64,000 nt of DNA from Salinactinospora qingdaonensis (GTDB lineage: Bacteria > Actinomycetota > Actinomycetes > Streptosporangiales > Streptosporangiaceae), in NCBI RefSeq assembly GCF_039539445.1, contig NZ_BAABDD010000004.1, positions 62,001 through 126,000 on the forward strand, in the 5' to 3' direction. Below the pieces are notes generated by a model, which searched no databases, had not been told where the DNA came from, and saw only the letters and a list, made by a program, of their open reading frames with translations. Positions 35,868 through 44,982 of this stretch are shown piece by piece (position 1 is the stretch's first letter; the number at the start of each line of letters is the position of its first letter). Made by a program: the position numbers and the translations under genes.

Positions 35868-37421
35868 CTATTCGACGTGCTCGGCGGCCCAGCGGCGCAG
35901 TTCTTCGGTCGCGGCCTCCTTGCCCATCGGGCCGTTCTCCAACCGCAGCTCCAGCAGGAACCGCCATGCCTTGCCCACCAGCGGGCCGGGGCCGACGCCG
36001 AGGATCTGCTGGATCTCGTTGCCGTCAAGGTCGGGACGGAGCTTGTTCAGCTCCTCCTCCTCGGCTAGGCGCTCGATGCGGCGCTCGATGTCGTCGTAGG
36101 CACGCGCCAGCGCCGCGGCCTTGCGACGGTTGCGCGTGGTGCAGTCAGCGCGGGTGAGCACGTGCAGCCGCTGCAAGAGAGGACCGGCGTCGCGCGCGTA
36201 GCGGCGCACCGCCGAATCCGTCCACTCCCCTTTGCCGTAGCCGTGGAACCGCAGGTGCAGCGCGACCAGCTTGCTGACGTCGGCCACAACGTCCTTGGGA
36301 AAGCGCAGCGCCGAGAGCCGGTTCTTGCTCATGGAGGCTCCCACCACCTCGTGGTGGTGGAACGTGACCCGGCCTCCCTCGCCGAACGAGCGGGTCTTGG
36401 GCTTGCCGATGTCGTGCAACAGCGCGGCCAGGCGCAGCACCAGGTCCGGCTGCATACCGCGGCGCTCCTCCAGCTCGATGGCTTGGTCCAGTACGGTCAG
36501 CGAGTGCTCGTAGACGTCCTTGTGGCGGTGGTGCTCGTCGATCTCCAGCCGCAGTTTGGGGATCTCGGGCAGCACATGGCGCGCGAGGCCCAACTCCACC
36601 ATGAGCTCCACGCCCCGCCGCGGTTCGGGACTGAGCATCAGCTTGCTCAGCTCGTCACGGACCCGCTCGGCCGAGACGATCGTCAGCCGATCGGCCATGC
36701 CGGCGGCGGCCTCCCTCACCTCGGGCGCCAGCGTGAACCCCAACTGGGCGGCGAAACGCACAGCCCGCATGATGCGCAGCGGATCGTCGCTGAAGGAGTC
36801 CTCCGGTTTGCCCGGAGTGCGCAGGGTGCTCTCGGCCAAGTCCGTGAGCCCGCCGAAGGGGTCGACGAACTCCTGCCCCGGCAACCGGACGGCCATGGCG
36901 TTGACGCTGAAGTCGCGCCGCACCAAGTCCTCGTAGAGCGAGTCCCCGTAGCTGACCTCGGGCTTGCGGGATTTGGGGTGGTAGGCCTCACTGCGGTAAG
37001 TGGTGATCTCCAGTTGGTGGCCGCCCTTGCGCAACCCCACGGTGCCGAAGTCGATACCCACGGTCCACACGGTGTCGGCCCAGCCCTCGACAAGCTCAAG
37101 GATGCGACTGGGCACCGCATCGGTAGTCAGGTCGAAGTCGTGGACCGGCCGTCCAAGCAAGGCGTCACGCACCGGACCGCCGACGACCGCCAACTCATGA
37201 CCACTGGCGGCGAATCGCTCCCCCAACTCTCCCGCGATCGGCTCCATCGAGCGCAGCAAACCGACGATCGCGCCACGCTGGTCGGCTGTGGGCTCTCCCC
37301 CCCGACTTTCTGGGCGAGGCGTCGCATTGGTTTCGGACTCGGGGGCACCCCCCGGAAACACACTGTTCGGCACAGGCACAGAGGTTAGGCCCGGTTGGCG
37401 CCTCGTGCGAATCCATTCCAC
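35868..37421 (-). CDS. cca: CCA tRNA nucleotidyltransferase
   Basis: Adds or repairs the 3' CCA of tRNAs, needed here because tRNA-Ser at 7734 has no encoded CCA. The 517-aa protein has the nucleotidyltransferase head (VVGGPVRDALLGRPVHDFDL with Asp-x-Asp, about 80-98), RRDFSVNAMA, the neck/body (DDPLRIMRAVRFAAQLGF), and an HD domain (LAALLHDIGKPKTR at about 334). The HD domain is typical of actinobacterial enzymes. The exact start is uncertain: GTG 37421 has a weak binding site and a GTG at 37379 is possible. Confidence 0.95.
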   Translation of the reverse strand: MEWIRTRRQPGLTSVPVPNSVFPGGAPESETNATPRPESRGGEPTADQRGAIVGLLRSMEPIAGELGERFAASGHELAVVGGPVRDALLGRPVHDFDLTTDAVPSRILELVEGWADTVWTVGIDFGTVGLRKGGHQLEITTYRSEAYHPKSRKPEVSYGDSLYEDLVRRDFSVNAMAVRLPGQEFVDPFGGLTDLAESTLRTPGKPEDSFSDDPLRIMRAVRFAAQLGFTLAPEVREAAAGMADRLTIVSAERVRDELSKLMLSPEPRRGVELMVELGLARHVLPEIPKLRLEIDEHHRHKDVYEHSLTVLDQAIELEERRGMQPDLVLRLAALLHDIGKPKTRSFGEGGRVTFHHHEVVGASMSKNRLSALRFPKDVVADVSKLVALHLRFHGYGKGEWTDSAVRRYARDAGPLLQRLHVLTRADCTTRNRRKAAALARAYDDIERRIERLAEEEELNKLRPDLDGNEIQQILGVGPGPLVGKAWRFLLELRLENGPMGKEAATEELRRWAAEHVE

Positions 37422-37982
37422 CGACGAGCCTGGTGGAGGGGTGTGGTGTTTCCTCGCCGGATGCTCCGCCCCCTGGGCGGCGCCAAGGCCACAGCGCGAC
37501 TATGACGACACCGACGTGAAGACATGTCGACATAGCGGTATGTTCCTGCCGGTCCGCCCCGATGGCCTCGACCGGCCATCACCCACCGAGGCTCAGCAGC
37601 GCAGGCGATGCGCCGTGCGCGCGCCAGACACCCTTCAAAAACCGCGCCGGCGACACGGTATCGTCACACCCAGCGGGAGCGGATGTCTTGCGGCGGCAGC
37701 ACGCCGCCGCGGCCTCGGAGAGGTGTCGCTTTGGCGGGGGCTCCCGTGGCACCGTGGGGTGTGCGAACCGCTGCTCCCGCCGACGGCCGAGGCGCGGTAG
37801 TCACCGAGACAACCGGGGCGCCAGAGCCGGCGCCAGCGAGGCGGCGCCCCGCTGCTCACGGAGGTCTTACAGCACCACCCCTAACCTGCCAGTGACCGGC
37901 GGCCCTCGGCCTCGGCCCCGACGCCCAGACCGCGCGGCACCGCCGGTTAACCATCGTCAACCCGACCGGAAATCCTGAAGGC
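37422..37982. other. Divergent intergenic region, cca to DUF6049 gene
   Basis: About 560 bp, GC-rich, with one CATGTCGACA-type site at 37520-37532. I see no gene or terminator. Confidence 0.5.
37520..37545 (+). repeat. CATGTCGACA-family site
   Basis: GACATGTCGACATAGCGGTA resembles the centre of the 29-bp repeats flanking the toxin-antitoxin genes (GACATGTCGACAAGGCGCTA) and the arms at 28642-28688. Confidence 0.5.
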
Positions 37983-40505
37983 GTGCGTCGAATTGCTCAT
38001 CTAGGCGCGGTTATGGCCACGGCCGCGGTACTGGTTCCGGCAGTGGCCCTCTCCCCCGCTGGCCATGCCGATATCGCCCCGGTGCCTCTGGCGGGAGCCG
38101 TCGTCCCCACCGAGGAGGAGGCCGGCGCCAGTCCGGTTCTCGTAGACGAGATCACGCCGCAGGCCGCGGACGAGGAGAGCACGGTCCACGTGAAGGGGCG
38201 GTTCTCCAACACCACCGGGGACACGCTCAGCGGAGTAACGGTACGGCTGCGCTACTCCTCCTACCCGCTGCTCGGACGGGAGCAGCTCGCCGCCCACGCG
38301 GCGGGCGACCGCGGTGACCCGCAGGGGTTCGCTGCCATAGCCGAGGTCGAGAGCGAGATCCCACCGGGCGAGTCGACCGAGTTCAACCTCCGGGTCGAGA
38401 CAGCCAACTTGGGCATGAGCAGGTTGGGGGTGTACCCGCTAGCGGTCGAGGCGGTCGAGGCCACGGGAGCGCGACTGGGTATCCAGCGCACCTTCCTGCC
38501 GTACACCGGCGAAAGCGAACTCGGCTCCCTCGACATCGCCTGGATCTGGCCGCTCATGGCCCGGCCACAACGCGCCGATGACGACACCTTCCTCACCGGC
38601 GGCCTTGACGAACAACTCGGCCCCAACGGCCGACTCGGACAGCTCCTGGTAGTGGGCGCCCAAAACGGCAACTTCGGCCAACCGCCCGAGCCCTCCCAGC
38701 CAACGCAAAGCGACGAGGACAGCCAAGACGAGGCGGCCGGCGACGGCGGTGACGACGAGGCCAGCGATGCGGGCGACGACACCGCGCCACCGGAGACCGG
38801 CACGACCGCAGACCCCAACAAAGTCCCGCTCACCTGGGCCATCGACCCCAGCCTGCTCGCCGATATCCAGCAGATCTCCGAGTCGAGCTATGCGGTGCTC
38901 AACGCAGCCGGCGAGGGAGGCGACCCCACAGCCTCATCGGGGCTGGCCGACGTCACCGAGCAGGACAGTTCCACTAACGCGAAGATATGGCTAGAGCAGG
39001 CGCGCGCCATCATCGGCGACGATCCGCTCCTGGCCACCCCCTACGCCGACGTCGACCTCACCGCCCTCCTCAACGCCGACCTGCGCGACGACGCGCAAGA
39101 CGCGCTCTCGCTGGGGCGCGAGACGGTCACCCAGGTCCTGGAACGCTCGGCCGACCCTTCGCTGGCCTGGCCGGTCGACGGGGTCATGAACGAGGAAACC
39201 CGCGACCTGCTCGGCGACAACGGCGCCGACACGTTCGTCCTCAGCGAGTCCGCACTACCCACCGGCGACGACCCCGGCGTCTCCGGTACCGCCGTCCCGC
39301 TCTCGGCCGAGGAAAGACACGGGGAGGCCACCGCTCTCGTGGCCGACGACCACCTGAGCACACTCCTCGGCCAAAACAACGGCTCCAGCGGCGAAGCACT
39401 GATGGAACAGCGCTTCGCCGCCGAAACCGCGATGATCGCCGCTGGCAGCAGCGGAGACTCCCGTCCCCTCGTCGTGGCTCCCCCCCGCGACTGGAACCCC
39501 GCTCCCGAAGTGGCCAAAGGACTGCTCGACGCCTCGCAGGAGCTGCCCTGGCTCGACCCCACACCGCTCACCGAGATCCAGGCTGAGGACGCCACCGCGC
39601 AGCAGCGACAACAGCTCGCCTACCCCGACAGCGCGGCCGAGGCCGAACTCGGCAGCGGCCAACTGGAGGAGATCAAGCGAATCCGGCGCGAGGTGCGGCT
39701 GTTCAACAGCATCCTCGCCGACGACGGCGACCCGCTCCGCCCCGCGATCCTGCGCCTGGAGTCGGCGGCCTGGCGCGAGGAGGAGAAGCTGGCCGCCCGC
39801 GCCAGAAAACGGGTCAGCGAGATAGTCGATCACACGATGTCGAAGGTCAGGATCATGGAGGGCGAGCCCGTCACCCTCGCCAGTAAGGAGGGGACGATCC
39901 CCATCCTGGTGGCCAACGACCTCAGTGACCATCCGGTCAAGATCCGGCTGTCGGTGATGTCAGACAACGCCGAGCGGCTCTCGTTCGGTGGCAGCAGCAA
40001 CTACACCGAACTGATCGAAGAGATCGACCCCGGCGGTAAAACCACCGTCTACGTGCCGCTGACGGCCAGGGTCAACGGCCGCACCGTGCTCCACATGACA
40101 TTGCAGAACTCCACCGGGGAGCCGCTCAGCGAGGAAGAGATCCAGACACCGGTCAACGTCACCGGCCTGGGCAACAGCGCCCTCATCATCAGCGGCGGGG
40201 CCGCGCTCGTACTGATCATCGTGCTCGCGCCGCGCGCGGTGCGCAAGTGGCTGCGCAATCGAGCGGGAGCCGGCGACGCCGCCCCCGCCGACCCGCCCGA
40301 GCCAGCCCCCGAAGAGGACGGAAACGTCACGGCGGCCGGCGACGCCGCGCCGGAGCAGGACGACGCCACCACAGCACCCGCTATGACGCACAATGGCAGG
40401 GGCCCCTCCGACGGCTCGCCCTCCTCACACGCCGACACCACCGGTTCGGATACGGCCGTGCCAGAGGAGAGCGGCGGTACAGATACCGAAGGGTACCGAT
40501 CCTGA
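37983..40505 (+). CDS. DUF6049 family secreted, membrane-anchored protein
   Basis: The 840-aa protein starts at GTG 37983 behind GAAGG. It has a signal peptide (HLGAVMATAAVLVPAVALSP, cleavage near AGHA/D at 29), an Ig-like extracellular region (VHVKGRFSNTTGDTLSGVTV), a long acidic low-complexity segment (about 235-280), a mixed domain, and one C-terminal membrane helix (SALIISGGAALVLIIVLAPR, about 727-746) before an acidic cytoplasmic tail. It directly precedes murJ, a conserved placement in actinobacteria (Rv3909-like). A role with MurJ in cell-wall export is suspected but unproved. Confidence 0.85.
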   Translation: MRRIAHLGAVMATAAVLVPAVALSPAGHADIAPVPLAGAVVPTEEEAGASPVLVDEITPQAADEESTVHVKGRFSNTTGDTLSGVTVRLRYSSYPLLGREQLAAHAAGDRGDPQGFAAIAEVESEIPPGESTEFNLRVETANLGMSRLGVYPLAVEAVEATGARLGIQRTFLPYTGESELGSLDIAWIWPLMARPQRADDDTFLTGGLDEQLGPNGRLGQLLVVGAQNGNFGQPPEPSQPTQSDEDSQDEAAGDGGDDEASDAGDDTAPPETGTTADPNKVPLTWAIDPSLLADIQQISESSYAVLNAAGEGGDPTASSGLADVTEQDSSTNAKIWLEQARAIIGDDPLLATPYADVDLTALLNADLRDDAQDALSLGRETVTQVLERSADPSLAWPVDGVMNEETRDLLGDNGADTFVLSESALPTGDDPGVSGTAVPLSAEERHGEATALVADDHLSTLLGQNNGSSGEALMEQRFAAETAMIAAGSSGDSRPLVVAPPRDWNPAPEVAKGLLDASQELPWLDPTPLTEIQAEDATAQQRQQLAYPDSAAEAELGSGQLEEIKRIRREVRLFNSILADDGDPLRPAILRLESAAWREEEKLAARARKRVSEIVDHTMSKVRIMEGEPVTLASKEGTIPILVANDLSDHPVKIRLSVMSDNAERLSFGGSSNYTELIEEIDPGGKTTVYVPLTARVNGRTVLHMTLQNSTGEPLSEEEIQTPVNVTGLGNSALIISGGAALVLIIVLAPRAVRKWLRNRAGAGDAAPADPPEPAPEEDGNVTAAGDAAPEQDDATTAPAMTHNGRGPSDGSPSSHADTTGSDTAVPEESGGTDTEGYRS

Positions 40506-40599
40506 CCTCCAGCAACCCCACGATCCGAATGCGTACTCATCCGACTCGCAACAGACGGCGCGCCGGCCGTCACGGGCACTCGGGTCTGGCGGATCAGCC

Positions 40600-42405
40600 A
40601 TGACTCCACCCCCTGGCGTGGGTGGTCGGCGCCGACGGCGCGACCGCGGACGCCACCGACGAGGAAGGGAGCCGGTTCCGGTGGCGACTGAGACCACGAA
40701 CGGCAGCGCCGACAACAGCGATAGCGCGGGAGCCTCTGCGGCGAGCGAGCCGACAGTGACGGCTCCCGAGAACAAGTCGACCGGCGGCATGATGCGCTCC
40801 AGCGCCGTCATGGCCATGGGAACCATGGTCTCGCGCGTCACCGGCTTCATCCGCACGGTGGCGCTCGCCGCCGCGCTGGGAACCCAACTCCTCGGCGATG
40901 CCTACAACACCGCCAACACGATCCCCTTCATCATCAACGACCTGCTCATCGGCGGTCTGATGGTGAGCGTCATCGTCCCGTTCCTCGTCAAGCGCCGTAA
41001 GCGCGACAGCGATGGCGGTAAGGCCACCGAGGATCGCCTGTTCACCAGCGCGGTGCTACTGCTGCTCGCCATCACGACCGTCGCGATCCTGGGCGCACAG
41101 GCACTGATCGGCCTCTACGCCGGAGAGTTCACCGAACCACAGGCCGAGATCGCGGTCTACATGGCCCGCTTTCTGCTGGCGCAGATCTTCTTCGTGGGGC
41201 TCAGCGGCCTCATCAGCGCCATGCTCAACACCCGCGACCGTTTCGGCGCCCCCGTGTGGGCACCGGTGCTCAACAACCTGGTGATCATCGCCGTGGCCGG
41301 TGCGTTCCTGTGGATCGCCGGCCCCGGCCGGACCCCCGAGACGGTCACCCAAGCGGAGCAGACCCTCCTGGGGCTGGGCACCACCTGCGGCATGGCGTTG
41401 CAGACCGTGGTGCTGCTGCTGGCGGTGTGGCGAGCCGGTTTCCGCTGGCGTCCCCGGCTGGACCTGCGCGGTTCTGGGCTGGGCGAGGCGCTGCGCACGG
41501 CCGGCTGGATGTTCCTCTACACCTGCATGACTCAGGTGAGCTTCCTCATCACCACCAACATCGCCACGCGGGCCGGTGTGGAGAGCGTGCGCGAAGGCAC
41601 TGAGGTGGGTGCGGGCATCACCGCCTACAACTACGCCTACCAACTCTTCCAACTGCCCTACGCGATCATCGCGGTCTCGCTGATCACGGTGCTGCTACCG
41701 CAGATGAGCGGGTTCGCCGCCGACGAGCGCTGGGACGAGGTGCGGGGCGGCTTCTCGCGCACCCTGCGGGTGTCGGCGCTCATCCTCGTGCCGCTGGCGC
41801 TGGCGATCGCGCTGTATTCGGTGCAGGTGTCGATCCTGGTGTTCGCACGGGGCAACACCTCTGTGGCGGACGCGGCCAACATCGGCGCCGTACTGGCGGC
41901 CATGGCCCTCGGGCTGGTTCCCTTCACGATCTTTCAGCTCATGCTGCGCGTGTTCTACGCCATGGGCGACACCCGCACTCCCGCCCTGATCAGCATCGTC
42001 AACACCGCCGTACACGGCACGCTGGCCATCGTCGCCTACCTGGTGCTGCCACCGAGCGACGTCATCGTGGGGGTTGCCGGCGGCTTCATGTTCTCGTTCC
42101 TGGTCGGCCTGCTCATCGCCGGTGGCGTGTTGAGCCGACGCCTGGGGGGACTCGACGGGGGGCGTATCCTCGCCACCCTGGTGCGGCTTTACCTGGCCGC
42201 GGCCCCCGCCGTGGCCGTGGGGTACGCGGTGCTATGGCTGTTCACCGACACGTTGGGATCTGGACTCACCACGAACATCGGGGCGCCGGTTGTTGGTTGT
42301 CTGCTAGGGGGAGCGCTGTTCGTGCTGTTCGCCTGGCTGCTAGGGATCAGTGAGCTGCGATCGGTAACCGAACTTGTACGCACCAAGCTGCCGGGACGAC
42401 GCTGA
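40600..42405 (+). CDS. murJ: Lipid II flippase MurJ (MviN)
   Basis: Flips lipid II to the outer face of the membrane. The 601-aa protein has a basic/Ser-rich cytoplasmic leader of about 65 residues, then 14 membrane helices with the MurJ pattern: MAMGTMVSRVTGFIRTVALA, then GDAYNTANTIPFIINDLLIG, VIVPFLVKRRKR, YNYAYQLFQLPYAIIAVSL, LMLRVFYAMGDTRTP. ATG 40600 is taken; GTG 40681, with GGGAG upstream, is an alternative. Unlike the mycobacterial protein, it lacks the fused C-terminal pseudokinase, which is a separate gene downstream. Confidence 0.94.
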   Translation: MTPPPGVGGRRRRRDRGRHRRGREPVPVATETTNGSADNSDSAGASAASEPTVTAPENKSTGGMMRSSAVMAMGTMVSRVTGFIRTVALAAALGTQLLGDAYNTANTIPFIINDLLIGGLMVSVIVPFLVKRRKRDSDGGKATEDRLFTSAVLLLLAITTVAILGAQALIGLYAGEFTEPQAEIAVYMARFLLAQIFFVGLSGLISAMLNTRDRFGAPVWAPVLNNLVIIAVAGAFLWIAGPGRTPETVTQAEQTLLGLGTTCGMALQTVVLLLAVWRAGFRWRPRLDLRGSGLGEALRTAGWMFLYTCMTQVSFLITTNIATRAGVESVREGTEVGAGITAYNYAYQLFQLPYAIIAVSLITVLLPQMSGFAADERWDEVRGGFSRTLRVSALILVPLALAIALYSVQVSILVFARGNTSVADAANIGAVLAAMALGLVPFTIFQLMLRVFYAMGDTRTPALISIVNTAVHGTLAIVAYLVLPPSDVIVGVAGGFMFSFLVGLLIAGGVLSRRLGGLDGGRILATLVRLYLAAAPAVAVGYAVLWLFTDTLGSGLTTNIGAPVVGCLLGGALFVLFAWLLGISELRSVTELVRTKLPGRR

Positions 42406-42823
42406 GCGTAGATGCCCGGTAATGCCGGTGATCTGGGACGCTAGGGCGAGCACAGCGTAGGTCGGCGGCATCGTTTATCCTCACCCGGAAACGATAAACG
42501 GTGACTGAAGTCACAAGTTATGTCGAAAGCGGATGTGCCCAAGATTCGACTGCGCTGATCACCTGGAGCACATGACGGTGGGTAACCACCGGAAGGACCG
42601 TTATGCATGTCACGTACGCCCTGCTTGTCCTCCAGAAGGCTCGGTCAAGCGTCCTAGCATGGAACGGCAAATTCTCTCTCCATCACCCGCCTTTTTCTAA
42701 GCTGCCCGAAGGGAGGTTGGGGACAAGCGACATGGTCGAACCCCCGGTGGCCCCGCTGGAACCGTCCAACCTTGCCGTCGCCGGTGCCGCCGACACTCGA
42801 CCATCGCGTCCGTCACTCCCGGC
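42406..42823. other. Intergenic region with two inverted repeats
   Basis: About 420 bp between murJ and the pseudokinase gene. Contains inverted repeats at 42472-42500 (CGTTTATC/GATAAACG) and 42501-42514 (GTGACT-GA-AGTCAC). A short coupled ORF lies at 42732. Confidence 0.5.
42472..42514. promoter_or_regulatory. Pair of adjacent inverted repeats
   Basis: CGTTTATC (42472-42479) with GATAAACG (42493-42500), directly followed by GTGACTGAAGTCAC (42501-42514). They are candidate operators, or a weak murJ terminator. Confidence 0.4.
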
Positions 42824-42827
42824 ATGA
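42732..42827 (+). CDS. Short ORF coupled to the pseudokinase gene (31 aa)
   Basis: ATG 42732 with GGGGA about 9 nt upstream. Product is Pro/Ala-rich (VEPPVAPLEPSNLAVAGAAD). The TGA at 42825 overlaps the ATG of the next gene (ATGA), which itself has no clear Shine-Dalgarno. It may serve translational coupling more than encode a working peptide. Confidence 0.35.
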   Translation: MVEPPVAPLEPSNLAVAGAADTRPSRPSLPA

Positions 42828-44356
42828 GCACCTTCATGATTGAGCCTGGCGCGCGGCTCGCGGGCCGTTACCGACTCGAGGAACTGGTAAGCGAGACCAA
42901 CGGCGCCACCCTGTGGAAAGCCACCGACGAAACGCTCGCCCGGTCGGTCGGAGTCTGGACCTTCGCCGAAGGATTCCCCCACACCACCGAGGTGGTGCGC
43001 GCGGCACGCGCGGCCAGCCGCATCGCCGACGCCCGCGTCACCCAGGTCTTTGACGCCGACGACTCCGGACCCACCGCCTACGTGGTCGAGGAGTGGATCA
43101 CCGGCCAGTCGATGGCCGAACTCCTCACCCGAGGTCCGATGGACCCCGAACGCGCTGCGGGACTCGTCGCCGAGGCGGCCGAGGCCCTCGCCGCGGCCAA
43201 CGCGGCCGGGATCTTCCACCTGTGCCTGGAGCCGAGCAAGGTCACCTGGAGCCCGGGCGGAGCGGTCAAAGTCACCGGCATCGGGGTCGACGCCGCCCTG
43301 CGTGGCATCACCAGCGAGCGTCCCGACATCGCCGACGCCCAAGGCATCGGCGACCTGCTCTACGCCGCGCTCACCGCACACTGGCCACGCGGCGAGCGCA
43401 CCGGACTGCCCGCAGCCCCCGCGACCGGGGAGCGCCCCTACGAACCAGGCCAACTCCGCCCCGGCATCCCCGACCGGCTCAACGACATCATCTGCCGGTC
43501 CGCGTTCCAGGAACCAGGACGCGGGGGGCCGCTGACCACTTCCCAGGCCGTCGCCGACGCGCTGGCCGACGTACCGCGCATGGTGCCCATGCCGGTCACC
43601 TCCGCCGAGTCGGCGGCCCCACCCCCTGAGACCGGCACCTCACGCCAGTCGGGCGGCATGCGGGTGCCTGAGCAGCACTCCACCCCGCCGCCGCGACGCT
43701 CACGCCCTACCCGAGGCACCCGCCGCGCCGCCCGAAAACCGCCAAGGGGCGCGAGCAAAGCACTGCTCGGCGCGGCTGCCTTCGCCGTCTTCGCCGCCGT
43801 CGTGAGCGGCGCTTGGGTGCTGGGAAACGTCATGCGCGGCAACGACAACCCGGAGGCCGGCGGGGACGAACCGGCACAGCAACAACCGGCCGGAGTCGAC
43901 GAGCAGGCCCTCGAAGACCTCACCCCCGCAAGTGCCACCGGATTCGACCCCGCCGCCGGTGGCGACGGCGACGAACACTCCGAGAACGCCGGTCTGGCCA
44001 TCGACGGTGACCCCAGCACCGCCTGGAGTACCGAAGGCTACAAAGATCCGCTGTTGCACCTCAAAGAGGGTGTCGGTCTTCTCATCGACATGGGCGAGAC
44101 CGTGACCGTACGTGAGATTGACCTCGCTCTGACCGACGCCGGTCCCGCCGAGTTCGAGATCATGATCGGCGACGAGAAAAACCGCGATTCTATGACCACT
44201 GTTCACATCGAGGGTGGGGCCAGTGGGGACGTACCCGTTAAAGTAGATGAACCCACGAAAGGACGCTATGTCGCAGTGTGGTTCACTGATCTTCCCTCCG
44301 TCGAAGGCAAATACCGAGGCACAATCCACGAGGTCGAACTGCGCGGGAATACGTGA
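42824..44356 (+). CDS. MurJ-associated pseudokinase with extracellular discoidin-like domain
   Basis: The 510-aa protein has a kinase-like fold (about 10-240) starting AGRYRLEELVSETNGATLWK but without catalytic residues. The VAIK lysine is replaced (VGVWTF), the HRD loop reads FHLCLEPSKVTW, and DFG is absent (VTGIGVD). After a Pro/Arg-rich linker there is one membrane helix (about 312-334) and an extracellular F5/8-type domain (AIDGDPSTAWSTE near 390). In mycobacteria the same unit is fused to the MurJ C-terminus and, when phosphorylated, binds FhaA. Here it is free-standing, 419 bp after murJ. It overlaps sigM by 4 bp. Confidence 0.85.
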   Translation: MSTFMIEPGARLAGRYRLEELVSETNGATLWKATDETLARSVGVWTFAEGFPHTTEVVRAARAASRIADARVTQVFDADDSGPTAYVVEEWITGQSMAELLTRGPMDPERAAGLVAEAAEALAAANAAGIFHLCLEPSKVTWSPGGAVKVTGIGVDAALRGITSERPDIADAQGIGDLLYAALTAHWPRGERTGLPAAPATGERPYEPGQLRPGIPDRLNDIICRSAFQEPGRGGPLTTSQAVADALADVPRMVPMPVTSAESAAPPPETGTSRQSGGMRVPEQHSTPPPRRSRPTRGTRRAARKPPRGASKALLGAAAFAVFAAVVSGAWVLGNVMRGNDNPEAGGDEPAQQQPAGVDEQALEDLTPASATGFDPAAGGDGDEHSENAGLAIDGDPSTAWSTEGYKDPLLHLKEGVGLLIDMGETVTVREIDLALTDAGPAEFEIMIGDEKNRDSMTTVHIEGGASGDVPVKVDEPTKGRYVAVWFTDLPSVEGKYRGTIHEVELRGNT

Positions 44357-44982
44357 ACACGGTGAAGGACGCTGTTCAGGAGCTCCCCGATAAGGAGCTG
44401 TTGTCCAGGCACAACGAGGGCGACGACCAGGCTTTCGGTGAGCTCGTGCGGCGACACCGAGAGCGGATGTGGGCAGTCGCCATTCGTGTTCTGGGCGATC
44501 CTGAAGAGGCCGCGGACGCGCTTCAGGACGCGTTCGTCTCGGCCTTCCGCGGTGCGCACCGATTCCGTGGCGACGCGATGGTGAGCACCTGGCTGCACCG
44601 CATCGTCATCAACGCCTGCCACGATCGCATGCGGCGCAAGATGGTGCGCCCCGCCACCCCTACCGACGACGCCAACCTCGACATCCTCTCCAACGAACGC
44701 GCTAAGGGAGCCTCCGACCCGACCAGCCGCAGCGACGCCGCCATCGACGTGCACGCAGCGCTGGCCCAACTGCCGGAGGAACAACGCATAGCGCTCGTTC
44801 TCGTCGACATGGTCGGTTACCGCGTCGACGAGGTGGCCGTGATCCTGGAAATCGCTCCGGGCACGGTCAAGAGCCGCTGTGCCCGAGGTCGCGCGCGACT
44901 TCTGCCATATCTCACGCATCTCAGGAACCCTGAAGCTTCGCAAGACGTCACACCTCCGAGAGGAGGTGGCAGGAGATCGTGA
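44353..44982 (+). CDS. sigM: ECF sigma factor, SigM type
   Basis: The 209-aa ECF sigma factor has region 2 (FGELVRRHRERMWAVAIRVL, then EAADALQDAFVSAFRGAHRF) and region 4 (LPEEQRIALVLVDMVGYRVD, then APGTVKSRCARGRARLL). GTG 44353 overlaps the pseudokinase stop (GTGA), and its own TGA overlaps the GTG of the anti-sigma gene. Placement after murJ and before trxBA is the conserved SigM position in actinobacteria. The protein probably responds to envelope or thiol-oxidative stress. Confidence 0.9.
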   Translation: MNTVKDAVQELPDKELLSRHNEGDDQAFGELVRRHRERMWAVAIRVLGDPEEAADALQDAFVSAFRGAHRFRGDAMVSTWLHRIVINACHDRMRRKMVRPATPTDDANLDILSNERAKGASDPTSRSDAAIDVHAALAQLPEEQRIALVLVDMVGYRVDEVAVILEIAPGTVKSRCARGRARLLPYLTHLRNPEASQDVTPPRGGGRRS

